Positions 1-8,319 are shown, numbered from the stretch's first letter. The stretch: 64,000 nucleotides of DNA from Rhizobium sp. J15 (GCF_002531825.1 NZ_NWSX01000006.1:62001-126000); one strand, 5' to 3'. The notes: generated from the sequence alone by a model not told the origin. Made by a program: numbers and translations.

Positions 1-440
1 GAGGCACGCTCGTAGAACACCATCAGCTTTTCACGCTCTTCAAAGCCCCAGAGCGGCGGCGTCAGCGCACCGACGTCCATGGCCTGCGTCGTGACGTTCA
101 GGAGATGCGAGAGGATGCGGCCGATTTCCGAATAAAGAACGCGGATCAGCTGGCCACGGATCGGGATCTGGATGCCGAGCAGCTTTTCGACGGCCAGCGC
201 ATAGGCATGCTCCTGGTTCATCGGCGCGACGTAGTCGAGGCGATCGAAATAGGGCACGGCCTGAAGATAGGTCTTGGTCTCGATCAGCTTCTCGGTGCCG
301 CGGTGAAGCAGCCCGATGTGCGGATCGACCCGCTCCACAATTTCGCCGTCAAGCTCCAGGACAAGACGAAGAACGCCGTGCGCCGCCGGATGCTGCGGTC
401 CGAAATTGATGTTGAAGTTGCGGACGTTATGTTCTGTCAT
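1..440 (-). CDS. nuoD: NADH-quinone oxidoreductase subunit D (partial, N-terminal part)
   Basis: This is the 49-kDa-type subunit of respiratory complex I, in the peripheral arm near the quinone site. Only the first ~146 codons are in the window; the gene runs off the left edge. The protein begins [20 protein letters not shown] and continues with the conserved HRGTEKLIE and [16 protein letters not shown] stretches, which identify the family securely. It follows nuoA, nuoB and nuoC on the same strand, the usual complex I order. Unusually, about 490 bp separate it from nuoC, and that gap holds a four-helix-bundle gene with flanking repeats. No good Shine-Dalgarno is visible before its ATG, because the repeat lies directly upstream. 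Confidence 0.96.
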   Translation of the reverse strand, partial: MTEHNVRNFNINFGPQHPAAHGVLRLVLELDGEIVERVDPHIGLLHRGTEKLIETKTYLQAVPYFDRLDYVAPMNQEHAYALAVEKLLGIQIPIRGQLIRVLYSEIGRILSHLLNVTTQAMDVGALTPPLWGFEEREKLMVFYERA

Positions 441-456
441 GGCGATCAACTCGCTT

Positions 457-508
457 AGAGTGAGTAGTGAATAGTGAGTAGTGTTTAGCTTTCATCACAC
501 TCACTATT
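457..508. repeat. Left boundary repeat of the four-helix-bundle element
   Basis: Tandem TAGTGAG-type units lie at 457-482, just upstream of the nuoD start codon. AATAGTGAGT (470-479) is an exact inverted match of ACTCACTATT (499-508), so this end can form a 10-bp hairpin that overlaps the stop codon of the four-helix-bundle gene. A similar unit in the opposite orientation is found at 899-932, on the other side of the gene. Together they look like the two ends of an inserted unit. Confidence 0.6.
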
Positions 509-845
509 TGTCAGCTTTCCTGCCCTGAACGCTTCGGATAAGCGATCCCAGCATCTTTCCAATTTCGTCGCATCGGTCGAGCAATTCGTCCAAGGCCGAG
601 GCTTGAAGAAAGCCAATTCGTCCGGCGATGATCAAATGCGTCTCCAACTCTTTCAACGAGCCCTGCGCGATCTTGAGAAATTGGGCAAACGAACCTCGAT
701 TTTCTCTTCCATACCCCTCCGCAATATTCGCGGCCACAGAAGCGGAAGATCGTCTAATCTGGCTGGTCATTCCATAGATCTCTTCCCGCGGGAAGGTTCT
801 CGTCACCTCATAACAAACGACAGATAGCTCGATGGCAAATGCCAT
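504..845 (-). CDS. Four-helix-bundle protein (23S rRNA intervening-sequence family), 5' end frameshifted
   Basis: This 113-aa open frame matches the small four-helix-bundle proteins first known from 23S rRNA intervening sequences. Family hallmarks are SVAANIAEGYGRE and the downstream FLKIAQGSLKELETHLIIA. Family members normally start with a segment like SYRDLKVWQ. That segment is present just upstream in another frame: a GTG at 884-886 reads VTNGKINSYRDLKVW, then the frame breaks near 841-842 and stops soon after. One missing base would join the two parts into a full-length protein of normal size. The ATG used here would lack most of helix 1. The gene sits between nuoC and nuoD, on their strand, with inverted TAGTGAG-type repeats on both sides. 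Function is unknown; it may be a pseudogene. Confidence 0.75.
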   Translation of the reverse strand: MAFAIELSVVCYEVTRTFPREEIYGMTSQIRRSSASVAANIAEGYGRENRGSFAQFLKIAQGSLKELETHLIIAGRIGFLQASALDELLDRCDEIGKMLGSLIRSVQGRKADK

Positions 846-898
846 ACCTTCAAATCACGATAGGAATTGATTTTCCCGTTCGTCACCCAACTATCTAT

Positions 899-932
899 CC
901 ACTACTCACTACCGACTATTCGCTACTCACTG
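899..932. repeat. Right boundary repeat of the four-helix-bundle element
   Basis: The sequence has ACTACTCACTACCGACTATT and then CGCTACTCACTG. Read on the minus strand this is CAGTGAGTAG...AATAGTCGGTAGTGAGTAGT, close to the left repeat at 457-482 but inverted relative to it. The TGA stop codon of nuoC (927-929) lies inside the repeat. Confidence 0.55.
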
Positions 933-1529
933 CTTCGCCTTCTCATCGCCGGGCAGCACATATTCGGTCCCTTCCCAGGGAGACATGAAGTCAAAGTTTC
1001 GGAATTCCTGCTTCAACTCGACAGGCTCATAAACGACCCGCTTCGCCGCGTCGTCGTAGCGGACCTCGACGAAACCCGTCGTCGGGAAGTCCTTGCGCAG
1101 CGGGTGGCCTTCGAAGCCGTAGTCGGTCAGGATGCGACGCAGGTCCGGATGACCGGTGAAGAGCACGCCGTACATGTCCCAGGTTTCGCGCTCGAACCAG
1201 TCGGCGCCCGGATAGACGGCGCAGGCCGAGGGAATGGGCGTATCCTCATCGGTCGCGACCTTGACGCGGATGCGCAGGTTCTGCTTCGGCGACAGCAGAT
1301 GATAGACGACGTCGAAACGCAGTTCGCGTTGCGGCCAGTCGACCCCGCAAATATCAATCAGGTTGACGAAACCGCATTTGGCGTCATCACGCAGGAAAGT
1401 CAGAAGCGCGATCAGGTTTTCGCCTGTCGCCGTCAGCGTCAGCTCGCCATACTTCATCTGCGAGGCGGCAATCAGGTTGCCGCGCGCTTCGCCAAGATAG
1501 GACGCAAGCTCAGTCAGGGCTTCACTCAT
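927..1529 (-). CDS. nuoC: NADH-quinone oxidoreductase subunit C
   Basis: This is the 30-kDa subunit of complex I, in the peripheral arm, a normal 200 aa long. Diagnostic stretches are [20 protein letters not shown] near residues 56-75, then [20 protein letters not shown] and [19 protein letters not shown], the signature of the family. It lies 18 bp after nuoB in the nuo operon. The C-terminus ends inside the TAGTGAG-type repeat, so insertion of the downstream element may have altered its last residues (GDEKAKQ). Confidence 0.97.
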   Translation of the reverse strand: MSEALTELASYLGEARGNLIAASQMKYGELTLTATGENLIALLTFLRDDAKCGFVNLIDICGVDWPQRELRFDVVYHLLSPKQNLRIRVKVATDEDTPIPSACAVYPGADWFERETWDMYGVLFTGHPDLRRILTDYGFEGHPLRKDFPTTGFVEVRYDDAAKRVVYEPVELKQEFRNFDFMSPWEGTEYVLPGDEKAKQ

Positions 1530-1547
1530 ATGCCTTGTCCTTAACCC

Positions 1548-2132
1548 TTAGCGTTCGATCGTGCCGGTGCGCCGGATCTTCTTCTGCAGCAGAAGCACGC
1601 CGTAGAGCAGCGCCTCCGCCGTGGGGGGACAGCCCGGCACGTAGATGTCGATCGGCACGACGCGGTCGCAGCCGCGCACCACCGAATAGGAATAGTGATA
1701 ATAACCGCCGCCATTGGCGCAGGAGCCCATCGAGATGACGTAACGCGGCTCAGGCATCTGGTCATAGACCTTGCGCAGGGCGGGCGCCATCTTGTTGGTC
1801 AGCGTACCGGCAACGATCATGACGTCGGACTGGCGCGGCGAGGCGCGCGGCGCAAAACCAAAGCGCTCGACGTCGTAGCGCGGCATCGACAGCTGCATCA
1901 TCTCAACAGCGCAGCAGGCAAGACCGAAGGTCATCCACATCAGCGAGCCGGTACGGGCCCAGTTGATCAGTTCGTCGGTCGAGGTAACGAGAAAACCCTT
2001 GTCGGCGAGCTCATTGTTGATCTCGCCGAAAAAGGCGTCGTTGCTGCCTATCGGCTTGCCGGTCGAGGGATCAATGATCCCCTTCGGCTGCGGCGCGACG
2101 AGCGGCTGATTGCTCACAGGGGTCACTCCCAT
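1548..2132 (-). CDS. nuoB: NADH-quinone oxidoreductase subunit B
   Basis: This 194-aa subunit carries the terminal N2 4Fe-4S cluster, next to the quinone-binding site. The cluster ligands are visible: the CC pair in [13 protein letters not shown], the Cys in [18 protein letters not shown], and the Cys in [16 protein letters not shown] chose the ATG at 2130-2132 ([10 protein letters not shown]) because it lies in the last codons of nuoA, giving a 10-bp overlap typical of translational coupling. A longer open frame starts at 2153 but would overlap nuoA more. Confidence 0.97.
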   Translation of the reverse strand: MGVTPVSNQPLVAPQPKGIIDPSTGKPIGSNDAFFGEINNELADKGFLVTSTDELINWARTGSLMWMTFGLACCAVEMMQLSMPRYDVERFGFAPRASPRQSDVMIVAGTLTNKMAPALRKVYDQMPEPRYVISMGSCANGGGYYHYSYSVVRGCDRVVPIDIYVPGCPPTAEALLYGVLLLQKKIRRTGTIER

Positions 2133-2488
2133 TCCAGGGCTCCCTTCTTCCATTCATAGATAAAGCCGATGGTCAGCACCAAGAGGAAGACCATCATGGA
2201 CCAGAAGCCGAACCAGCCGATGGCGCCGAAGGAAACAGCCCAGGGGAACAGGAAGGCGACTTCGAGGTCGAAGATGATGAAGAGGATCGACACGAGATAG
2301 AAGCGGATGTCGAACTTCATGCGGGCGTCGTCGAAAGCATTGAAGCCGCATTCGTAAGCCGAGAGCTTTTCCGAATCGGGCGCTTTGAAAGCCACGGCGA
2401 ACGGCGCAATGAGCAGAGCCAGGCCGATGACAAGCGCGATACCAATGAAGATAGCGATCGGAATATAGGAACTGAGCAGTTCAGTCAT
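2123..2488 (-). CDS. nuoA: NADH-quinone oxidoreductase subunit A
   Basis: This is a small membrane subunit of complex I, first gene of the operon here, 121 aa. It has three hydrophobic segments, near residues 8-28, 62-85 and 90-113. The family motif [20 protein letters not shown] and the acidic [13 protein letters not shown] stretch in the second membrane segment are present. The ATG at 2486-2488 ([10 protein letters not shown]) follows an AGGG about 10 bases upstream; a second ATG directly precedes it. No long gene lies upstream, so the operon promoter should be in 2489-2730. Confidence 0.96.
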   Translation of the reverse strand: MTELLSSYIPIAIFIGIALVIGLALLIAPFAVAFKAPDSEKLSAYECGFNAFDDARMKFDIRFYLVSILFIIFDLEVAFLFPWAVSFGAIGWFGFWSMMVFLLVLTIGFIYEWKKGALEWE

Positions 2489-2734
2489 CATGTTCATCCC
2501 TGCTTGCCGGCGGCGCCAGGCGGCGCATATGGGCAATTGCCCGGCAAGCGAACGTGCGTTGCAACAAGCCGTGGTTAGCGCAGCCGACGCCCCGGCGCAA
2601 GACTTTTACAGAGGCAATTCGACGAGTGGCGCGCGGACATTATCAAGCAGATGCAACGATGTCGCGACAAATCCGCGCAAACCGTCTGAACTGCATGTCT
2701 GACCATTGGAAACTGCATGGCTTTCTGAAGAAGA

Positions 2735-2811
2735 TGGCGCGAGTGACGGGGCTCGAACCCGCGACCTCCGGCGTGACAGGCCGGCACTCTAACCGACTGA
2801 GCTACACCCGC
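2735..2811 (-). tRNA. tRNA-Asp (GTC), copy 1
   Basis: The reverse strand reads GCGGGTGTAGCTCAGTCGG and continues as a full cloverleaf. The anticodon loop is CCTGTCACG with GTC, the T arm is GGGTTCGAGCCCC, and CCA is encoded. The gene is identical to the copy at 2863-2939, 51 bp away, and is probably co-transcribed with it. Confidence 0.97.
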
Positions 2812-2862
2812 GCATGACGGACGGAAGAGCCGGACAGCGGCGATTTGTCGCCGGCTTGGAAA

Positions 2863-2939
2863 TGGCGCGAGTGACGGGGCTCGAACCCGCGACCTCCGGC
2901 GTGACAGGCCGGCACTCTAACCGACTGAGCTACACCCGC
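2863..2939 (-). tRNA. tRNA-Asp (GTC), copy 2
   Basis: This is the promoter-proximal copy of a tandem pair. It has the same 77-nt sequence as copy 1, including the encoded CCA and the G discriminator base. Two identical tRNA-Asp genes suggest a gene-dosage arrangement. Confidence 0.97.
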
Positions 2940-2975
2940 ACTTCATTTTCAAGCAATCCGGATGCCTTCGCACCC

Positions 2976-3003
2976 TCATCAAAACGGCTGCCCGTTTCGA
3001 TGA
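2976..3003. repeat. Inverted repeat upstream of the tRNA-Asp pair
   Basis: TCATCAAAACGG (2976-2987) and CCGTTTCGATGA (2992-3003) form a 12-bp inverted repeat around a 4-nt loop. There is one mismatch, which becomes a G-U pair in a minus-strand transcript. It lies 37 bp upstream of the first tRNA-Asp and is not followed by a T run, so a terminator is unlikely. It could be an operator or a hairpin in the 5' leader. Confidence 0.4.
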
Positions 3004-3281
3004 GCGGCTAACTACGGGGTTCGTCTTTTAGTGTCAAGGAGGTTTGGAGACAAAACCATGACAGTTGTTGAATTGTTTCGTCAGAGCCCCTGTACGAAGA
3101 ATGAAAAACGGCGATTCTAGGGTCCGCGGCCGTGCCGAAGCACGACTGAAGCCGAGCGCATCGGCAAAATGCATATGCCGATCGTTCTCCCCTCCCCTTT
3201 ATCCACAGCCGGCCGCACCCGGCTGGCGCGGCAAGGGACAGGATCCCCACCAAAAAAATCAAAAAATCTTCACAAACACTC

Positions 3282-3310
3282 TTGCGGTTTTGCCGCGATC
3301 CGCATAGATC
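3282..3310 (+). promoter_or_regulatory. Candidate sigma-70 promoter for tRNA-Val
   Basis: TTGCGG (3282-3287) and TAGATC (3305-3310) are spaced by 17 bp, about 40 bp before the tRNA gene. The match is moderate. The rest of 2940-3352 shows no convincing gene. Confidence 0.35.
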
Positions 3311-3352
3311 ACGGCCACCAACGCGGCAGGCCGATCCGGCTTTGTTTGCGAT

Positions 3353-3428
3353 GGGCGATTAGCTCAGTTGGTAGAGCGCCTCGTTTACACCGAGGATGTC
3401 GGGAGTTCGAGTCTCTCATCGCCCACCA
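3353..3428 (+). tRNA. tRNA-Val (TAC)
   Basis: The acceptor stem GGGCGAT pairs with ATCGCCC. The D arm is TAGCTCAGTTGGTAGAGC, the anticodon loop CGTTTACACCG contains TAC, the T loop is GAGTTCGAGTCTC, and ACCA is encoded. The total is 76 nt. The orphan gene at 3680 lies directly downstream of its 3' end, the position where islands often integrate. I found no second copy of the tRNA 3' end in the following kilobase. Confidence 0.97.
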
Positions 3429-3565
3429 TTCTTTTCCCTTACGTTTCAAAAACCTAAACGACATCAAGGGCTACTAGAGCCCTGGGTCATGTACACGGTG
3501 CGTTTGATCACCAATCCTGCGAAGACGCCACGGCGTCTATTGCTATGTGAGGCGCGCGCCGAAAG

Positions 3566-3658
3566 ATGTGGCCGATCGGCAAGGCGGGGTCGCCCAAGAA
3601 CAACATCCCGGATATTATCGAAGAGATCGCCTCCGACTGGCTACCACCGTTGGTGTGA
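3566..3658 (+). CDS. Possible small open reading frame or gene remnant upstream of the orphan gene
   Basis: A 30-aa frame begins MWPIGKAGSPKNNIPDIIEE and ends SDWLPPLV. It terminates 22 bp before the GTG of the next gene, on the same strand. The composition looks protein-like, and an in-frame stop lies just upstream. It may be the tail of a lost gene or a coupled leader peptide. I do not recognise it. Confidence 0.25.
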   Translation: MWPIGKAGSPKNNIPDIIEEIASDWLPPLV

Positions 3659-3679
3659 GCGAAGACCTAGGAGATTTCT

Positions 3680-4282
3680 GTGGCCATTACGAAGCTCGAT
3701 GCGGCACGGAGGCAGTTGCTTGCCGCTATCCATCTGCACTGGTTTTTGGTTGAGCCACTTGCCGTGTATCAGTTGGCCGCGAACGTATCCGAAGTATGCG
3801 ATAAACTTCTCGAAAAGTCGGGAGGAACACGTATCAAAAAGCATGTGGCTGACGACCATGGTTGGGAAGTCAAACACGTAAACATGCTCATCAACTCAGC
3901 GCGAAATTTCATGAAGCACGCCGATCGCGATCCTGCTGCAATACTTGAGGATATCACATTTGATGAGTGCACTGCTCTCCTCCTGACCGCTTGCATCGAC
4001 TACACAATGGCCGCAAAACGTAGTCCGCCCGTGGTCGGAGTGTTTATTGCTTGGTTTGCTGCGGCCAAGATCGGGGGAAGCGAATCGGCATTCTCAGCGA
4101 TGGCGGGCGGTTTGTTCCCTGGTCTCGCTGAGATGAGCCAAGCAGATCAAATTCTCGCTGCTCGTCGTTTCGTCATTCACCCTATGCAGGGCGATATCCT
4201 ACATGATAGCCGCACCGAATTGTCTGACAGCTGGCGTTGGAATGAGTTACGCAAGTCCGGGCAAGACTTCAGAACTGGATAG
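3680..4282 (+). CDS. Hypothetical protein of unknown family
   Basis: A 200-aa protein starting at a GTG (3680-3682), with a good AGGAG ribosome site at 3668-3672. The sequence is mostly helical, with LDAARRQLLAAIHL at the N-terminus, the central stretch NSARNFMKHADRDPAAILED, and an IAWFAAAKIG segment. No signal peptide or clear membrane segment is seen. I do not recognise a named family and assign no function. Its GC content looks lower than that of neighbouring core genes, and it stands alone beside tRNA-Val, which suggests acquisition by transfer. The 30-aa frame just upstream may belong to the same transcript. Confidence 0.7.
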   Translation: MAITKLDAARRQLLAAIHLHWFLVEPLAVYQLAANVSEVCDKLLEKSGGTRIKKHVADDHGWEVKHVNMLINSARNFMKHADRDPAAILEDITFDECTALLLTACIDYTMAAKRSPPVVGVFIAWFAAAKIGGSESAFSAMAGGLFPGLAEMSQADQILAARRFVIHPMQGDILHDSRTELSDSWRWNELRKSGQDFRTG

Positions 4283-4664
4283 CCAACCAAAAGGAACCGA
4301 CGGCAGCACGCGTGAGTATCCTCATATGTAACAACATTACATCTCTGAATTACCCGCCCTCTATTCGAGAGCCAAGAGGCGTTGCACTCGGACGGTGGCG
4401 CTCCTTGTGGGATAGAGGCGCGCCTGTCGTTACGAGATCGCCTTTCACCCTTCCGCCGAAACGGACATTCCGGAACGGCAGGTGTTACGCCCGGCAGATC
4501 CAGATTCGGCCCGCCGTCGGGAGCCAACGCTCCACCAAAACGGACTACTCCTAGTCGCCCGGCCACCTCCCATTAGGCGAATGGATGGGGGCCGGCCAAA
4601 GTGAGACTATTCGCCGCCCGGAAAGTCTCCGTGCATAAAGGTTTCTCACGCCTTGGGGGGTGCC
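4283..4664. other. Intergenic stretch without a supported gene
   Basis: Several short frames cross this region on both strands, but none has a good start site, recognisable domain or protein-like composition. It starts with an AT-richer patch (4320-4350) and ends in the ribosome site of the small exported protein at 4665. I see no tRNA, repeat or terminator here. Confidence 0.5.
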
Positions 4665-4877
4665 ATGAGAACTCTCTGCTCCGCATTGACGCTGTGCATC
4701 GCGATTGCCGTTGGCGCGCCAAACGCCACATACGTCACCCTGCCCGGCTATGCATTCAAGACGAATCCGAATTGTCAGCGCCACGAACCAAAGACCAAAT
4801 TCGACAGAAGGTGCGACTGGCCGAGCCTCGGCTTCAAGGATTTTACGCCTCCCCTCGTGACCGTGCTTGGGATCTGA
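4665..4877 (+). CDS. Small exported protein, hypothetical
   Basis: A 70-aa protein beginning MRTLCSALTLCIAIAVGA, which looks like a cleavable signal peptide. The mature part is short, with two Cys (NPNCQRHEP and DRRCDWPSLG) and ends FKDFTPPLVTVLGI. A purine-rich GGGGGG lies about 6 bases before the ATG. The two cysteines would allow a disulfide bond in the periplasm. No family is recognised and there is no operon partner; the next gene runs towards it. Confidence 0.5.
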   Translation: MRTLCSALTLCIAIAVGAPNATYVTLPGYAFKTNPNCQRHEPKTKFDRRCDWPSLGFKDFTPPLVTVLGI

Positions 4878-4936
4878 TGAGCGAGCCCAGCTCGCAAATC
4901 ATCGCAGCCCGGTCATGCCTGGCGGCCTGGAGGGCT

Positions 4937-5485
4937 TCATCCCTTCGCCAGTTCCTTGTCCACGGCGGAAACCAGCCGCGAATCATCCGCCGGCACGTCG
5001 GGCGCGAAGCGGGCCGCCACCTTGCCGTCGCGGCCGATCAGGAATTTTTCGAAGTTCCAGAGAATGTCGTCCTTATCGCCGCCTGAAATGCCGTGGGATT
5101 TCAGGCGTTCGCGCATCGGGCCGTCGCCTGTCGTCGGCACGCCTGACTTGGTCAGTTGCCGGTAAAGCGGATGCTGGGCCTCCCCCTTGACCGAGATCTT
5201 CGAGAAAATCGGGAAGGTCACGTCGTAGGTGCTGGTGCAGAAGTCGAGGATTTCGGCGTCGGTGCCCGGCTCCTGGCCCTTGAAATCGTTGGCGGGGAAA
5301 GCGGCGATGACGAAGCCGCGCTCGCGCTTTTCCCCGTAGAGCTTTTCGAGCCCTTCATATTGCGGCGTCAGCCCGCATTTCGAGGCAACGTTGACGATCA
5401 GGAGCACCCTGCCCTTGTATTCGTCGAGCTTGGTCTCACGGCCATCCACCGTCTTCACAGGGATATCAAGCACGTTGCCTGTCAC
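4937..5485 (-). CDS. Glutathione peroxidase family protein
   Basis: A 182-aa thiol peroxidase of the GPx fold, which reduces hydroperoxides, in bacteria often with thioredoxin rather than glutathione. The active-site motif NVASKCGLTPQYEGLEKLY contains Cys in place of selenocysteine. The second motif FPANDFKGQEPG and the catalytic WNFEKFLIGRDG (Trp and Asn) are also present. The start is taken as GTG at 5483-5485 (VTGNVLDIPV), because GGAGG lies 6 bases upstream; a longer frame from 5503 would include that ribosome site. It is a monocistronic gene, convergent with the small exported protein. Confidence 0.93.
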   Translation of the reverse strand: MTGNVLDIPVKTVDGRETKLDEYKGRVLLIVNVASKCGLTPQYEGLEKLYGEKRERGFVIAAFPANDFKGQEPGTDAEILDFCTSTYDVTFPIFSKISVKGEAQHPLYRQLTKSGVPTTGDGPMRERLKSHGISGGDKDDILWNFEKFLIGRDGKVAARFAPDVPADDSRLVSAVDKELAKG

Positions 5486-5611
5486 GGGAAGCCTCCCTTT
5501 CAAAGATTTTCGCCGAGCTTAGCGATATCGCCGCCGTTGTCACCAGCGTCGGTCAATCGGGCTTCAGGATAGAGCCGGTGCGGCTTCCGGCCGCACCGGG
5601 TCGGAAAGCCA

Positions 5612-5971
5612 TCAGGCAGGAGACGTTTCCCTCACATCGTCGAGCAGGAAATGCACGACGATATAATCGGTCTTGTAGTGGCGACCGCTCTCCGACACGG
5701 CGTCGACGCTGCCGCCGTCCTTCGGATGCCAGGCATGGTAATGAGGATTGGTGGTGATCAGCGTGATGGCCTTGCCGGCGAAACTTTCGTGGCCGAGTCG
5801 GAATCGCATCTCGGCCAGCGGCCAGATTCGCTCGTAATCCTCCATGGTGATGCGCGCTTTCAGCGCATTGCGGCGCAATGGCGCCTCTCCGGCCTCGCCG
5901 GGCAATTCCAGCACCACCTCTTCGGCTCCGCTGATGATGGCGTTGAATTCTTCAGGCCACATGCGTCTCAT
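5612..5971 (-). CDS. Hypothetical protein
   Basis: A 119-aa soluble protein without signal peptide or membrane segment. Notable segments are MWPEEFNAIISGAEEVVLEL at the N-terminus, FRLGHESFAGKAITLITTNP in the middle, and a His-rich NPHYHAWHPKDGGS. It ends TDYIVVHFLLDDVRETSPA. I do not recognise the family. ATG codons at 5971 and 5962 are both possible. It has no operon partner; the next gene upstream diverges. Confidence 0.6.
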   Translation of the reverse strand: MRRMWPEEFNAIISGAEEVVLELPGEAGEAPLRRNALKARITMEDYERIWPLAEMRFRLGHESFAGKAITLITTNPHYHAWHPKDGGSVDAVSESGRHYKTDYIVVHFLLDDVRETSPA

Positions 5972-6136
5972 GAAGTCGCTCCTCCCGAGGCTCTTTCGTC
6001 AGTCCACGGATGAAACTTAGCGGTTTGCGCGAAAGAAGCAAATTCCCGTCATGAGGTTGTCATCAGCATCGGCTGCTCTTACGTTCCTCTCGAACCACAT
6101 CAGGGCCGTCAGCCGCCCGCAATCCCGGGATCAGAG

Positions 6137-6742
6137 ATGAAAACACGTGAAGAAAGGCAGGCGCTGCGGGCGAGCATGCCGCGCACGCCGCTCAGCGCCC
6201 ATCATATGGAAAACGCCCGTCTGCTGCCCGATCGCGGCGAACTGCTCTACCGGATCCCGAACGGCGGCATCGGCGTCGAGGTGGGAGCGGCCTTCGGCGA
6301 ATATACGGCTGAGATCCTGGAAAAGAATCGCCCGTCGCAACTCTATCTCATCGATCCCTGGTCGATGGACCGCTACAGCTCCGGCCTCGATTCGATCCAC
6401 ACGCGGTTCGCGGCCGAAATCGGGGCCGGTCGGCTGCATCTGATGCAGGGAACATCGCTCGAAAAGCTTGCCGAATTCGACGACGATTTCCTCGACTGGG
6501 CCTATATCGATACCGACCACTCCTTCGAGCTCACCTGGCAGGAGCTTCTGCTCTGCGAAAAGAAGGTGAAGCGGACGGGACGCATTGCCGGGCATGATTT
6601 CTGCACCGGCAATACGGTAAAGCCGATCGTCTACGGCGTCGTCGAGGCAGTCACCAAGTTCTGCAAGGATTACGGCTGGCAATTCGAGTTTCTGACGGTC
6701 GAATCACACGCGCATTTTTCCTACTGCCTGAAGCGGCTGTAG
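6137..6742 (+). CDS. Class I SAM-dependent methyltransferase (Methyltransf_24-like)
   Basis: A 201-aa predicted S-adenosylmethionine-dependent methyltransferase. Motif I is visible as [18 protein letters not shown] near residues 44-61. An acidic post-motif follows in [13 protein letters not shown], and a later [12 protein letters not shown] resembles the motif of this subfamily. The C-terminal half ([20 protein letters not shown]) fits related proteins often found in polysaccharide or sugar-modifying contexts. The substrate cannot be told from sequence. It ends 4 bp from the convergent cupin gene. Confidence 0.8.
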   Translation: MKTREERQALRASMPRTPLSAHHMENARLLPDRGELLYRIPNGGIGVEVGAAFGEYTAEILEKNRPSQLYLIDPWSMDRYSSGLDSIHTRFAAEIGAGRLHLMQGTSLEKLAEFDDDFLDWAYIDTDHSFELTWQELLLCEKKVKRTGRIAGHDFCTGNTVKPIVYGVVEAVTKFCKDYGWQFEFLTVESHAHFSYCLKRL

Positions 6743-6746
6743 GCCC

Positions 6747-7148
6747 TCATGTCCTGCCGGAATATTGCTCGTCGCTGACCGGCTCCATCCAATCGGCAAT
6801 GCTGCCGTCCAGCGCTTCCTGAATGGCGATGTGCGTCATCGCCGTGTCCGGGCCGGCGCCGTGCCAATGTTTTTCACCGGGTGAAAACCAGATGGTGTCG
6901 CCGGCGCGAATCTCCTGGATTTCCCCGCCCCAGCTCTGGGCGAGGCCCTTGCCTGACGTAACGATCAGCGTCTGGCCGAGCGGATGGGTGTGCCAGGCGG
7001 TGCGGGCGCCAGGCTCGAAGGTGACGGATGTTGCCCTCACCCGGGCTGGCGCCGGCGCTTCCATCAGCGGATCCTGGCGAACCGCGCCGGTGAAATAGTC
7101 GGGCGACGGCTTTACAGAGGGGCGCGAGCCGACGGGTTTGATCTCCAT
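6747..7148 (-). CDS. Cupin-domain protein
   Basis: A 133-aa single-domain cupin. Motif 1 is visible as [20 protein letters not shown] (two His and a later Gln), and motif 2 as [19 protein letters not shown] (His pair). These residues would bind one metal ion. Such small cupins often resemble quercetin-dioxygenase-like or carboxymuconolactone-associated proteins, but the substrate is unknown. The aldo/keto reductase gene diverges from it 146 bp away and the two may share control. Confidence 0.85.
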   Translation of the reverse strand: MEIKPVGSRPSVKPSPDYFTGAVRQDPLMEAPAPARVRATSVTFEPGARTAWHTHPLGQTLIVTSGKGLAQSWGGEIQEIRAGDTIWFSPGEKHWHGAGPDTAMTHIAIQEALDGSIADWMEPVSDEQYSGRT

Positions 7149-7294
7149 GACAGTTCCTTTTCATCCATTACGGTTGAAGCATCTTGAGGCAACGATATTT
7201 CATCACCGCGGCCGATCAAGGCCGGATCGGCGATTGCCGCAGAGTCGCCCGCCTGATACCCCAATGTCTTTCATGACCTACGAAGGATTTTTCC

Positions 7295-8281
7295 ATGAAA
7301 CACCATGCTTTCGGCCGCATGCCGTTCACGGTCACCAATGTCGGCTTCGGCGCCTGGCAGATCGGCGGCTCCTGGGGCGATATCAGTGAAGCGGACGGCC
7401 GCGCGGCCCTGAACGCCGCGCTCGATGCCGGCATGACTTTCATCGATACGGCTGACGTTTATGGCGACGGCCGCTCGGAAAAGATCATTGCCGAGGTTTT
7501 GAAGACACGCAGCGGCGCACGCCCGATGGTCGCCACCAAAGCGGGCCGCCGTCTCAATCCGCACGTCGCGGAAGGCTATAGCAAGGCCAATCTCGAAGGC
7601 TTCATCGACCGCAGCCTCAAGAACCTTTCCGTCGACAGCCTCGACCTCGTGCAGCTTCACTGCCCGCCGCGCGAAGTGTTTTACCAGCCCGAGGTTTTCG
7701 AAGGTCTCGACCAGCTGCAGAAGGCCGGAAAGATCAAGGGTTACGGCGTCAGCGTCGAGAAGGCCGAAGACGGGCTGAAGGCGATCGAATACCCCGGCGT
7801 GGTCAGCATCCAGATCATCTACAACATCTTCCGCCAGCGCCCTGACCACCTGTTTTTCGCTGAGGCGCGCCGCAGGAACGTCGCGATCATCGCCCGCGTG
7901 CCGCTCGCAAGCGGCCTTCTCTCCGGCAAGATTACCCGCGACACGCACTTTGCCAGCGACGACCACCGCAATTTCAACCGCCATGGCGAAGCCTTCGACG
8001 TCGGCGAGACCTTCGCGGGTGTACCCTTCGAAGTCGGTCTGCAGGCGGTCGAGGAAGTGCGCAAGCTGGTGGCCGCCGGCGCCACCATGGCCGCCTTCGC
8101 GCTGCGCTGGATCCTGATGGCTGACGCCGTCACCGTCGTCATCCCCGGCGCCCGCAACGCCGAGCAGGCCAGGGCCAATGCGGCCGCTGCCGATCTCGCG
8201 CCGCTTTCGGCCGATGTCATGGCGGCAACGCGGGAGATCTATGGGCGGCTGATCGCGCCGCATGTGCATCAGCGCTGGTAG
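7295..8281 (+). CDS. Aldo/keto reductase
   Basis: A 328-aa NADPH-dependent oxidoreductase of the aldo/keto reductase superfamily, with the normal TIM-barrel length. The catalytic residues can be followed: Asp and Tyr in FIDTADVYGDGRSEKII, Lys in MVATKAGRR, and His in LVQLHCPPREVF. The C-terminal cofactor region contains VVIPGARNAEQARANAAA. The substrate is unknown. A strong terminator follows at 8320-8347. Confidence 0.93.
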   Translation: MKHHAFGRMPFTVTNVGFGAWQIGGSWGDISEADGRAALNAALDAGMTFIDTADVYGDGRSEKIIAEVLKTRSGARPMVATKAGRRLNPHVAEGYSKANLEGFIDRSLKNLSVDSLDLVQLHCPPREVFYQPEVFEGLDQLQKAGKIKGYGVSVEKAEDGLKAIEYPGVVSIQIIYNIFRQRPDHLFFAEARRRNVAIIARVPLASGLLSGKITRDTHFASDDHRNFNRHGEAFDVGETFAGVPFEVGLQAVEEVRKLVAAGATMAAFALRWILMADAVTVVIPGARNAEQARANAAAADLAPLSADVMAATREIYGRLIAPHVHQRW

Positions 8282-8319
8282 GCTGGAGCTCGTCGCGTTT
8301 GGCGTCTTGGATCCAACCG

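Noticed and set aside
3353..4664. Attachment-site duplication for an island at tRNA-Val
   Set aside because: No second copy of the tRNA 3' end was seen in the next kilobase, so an intact integrative element cannot be claimed.
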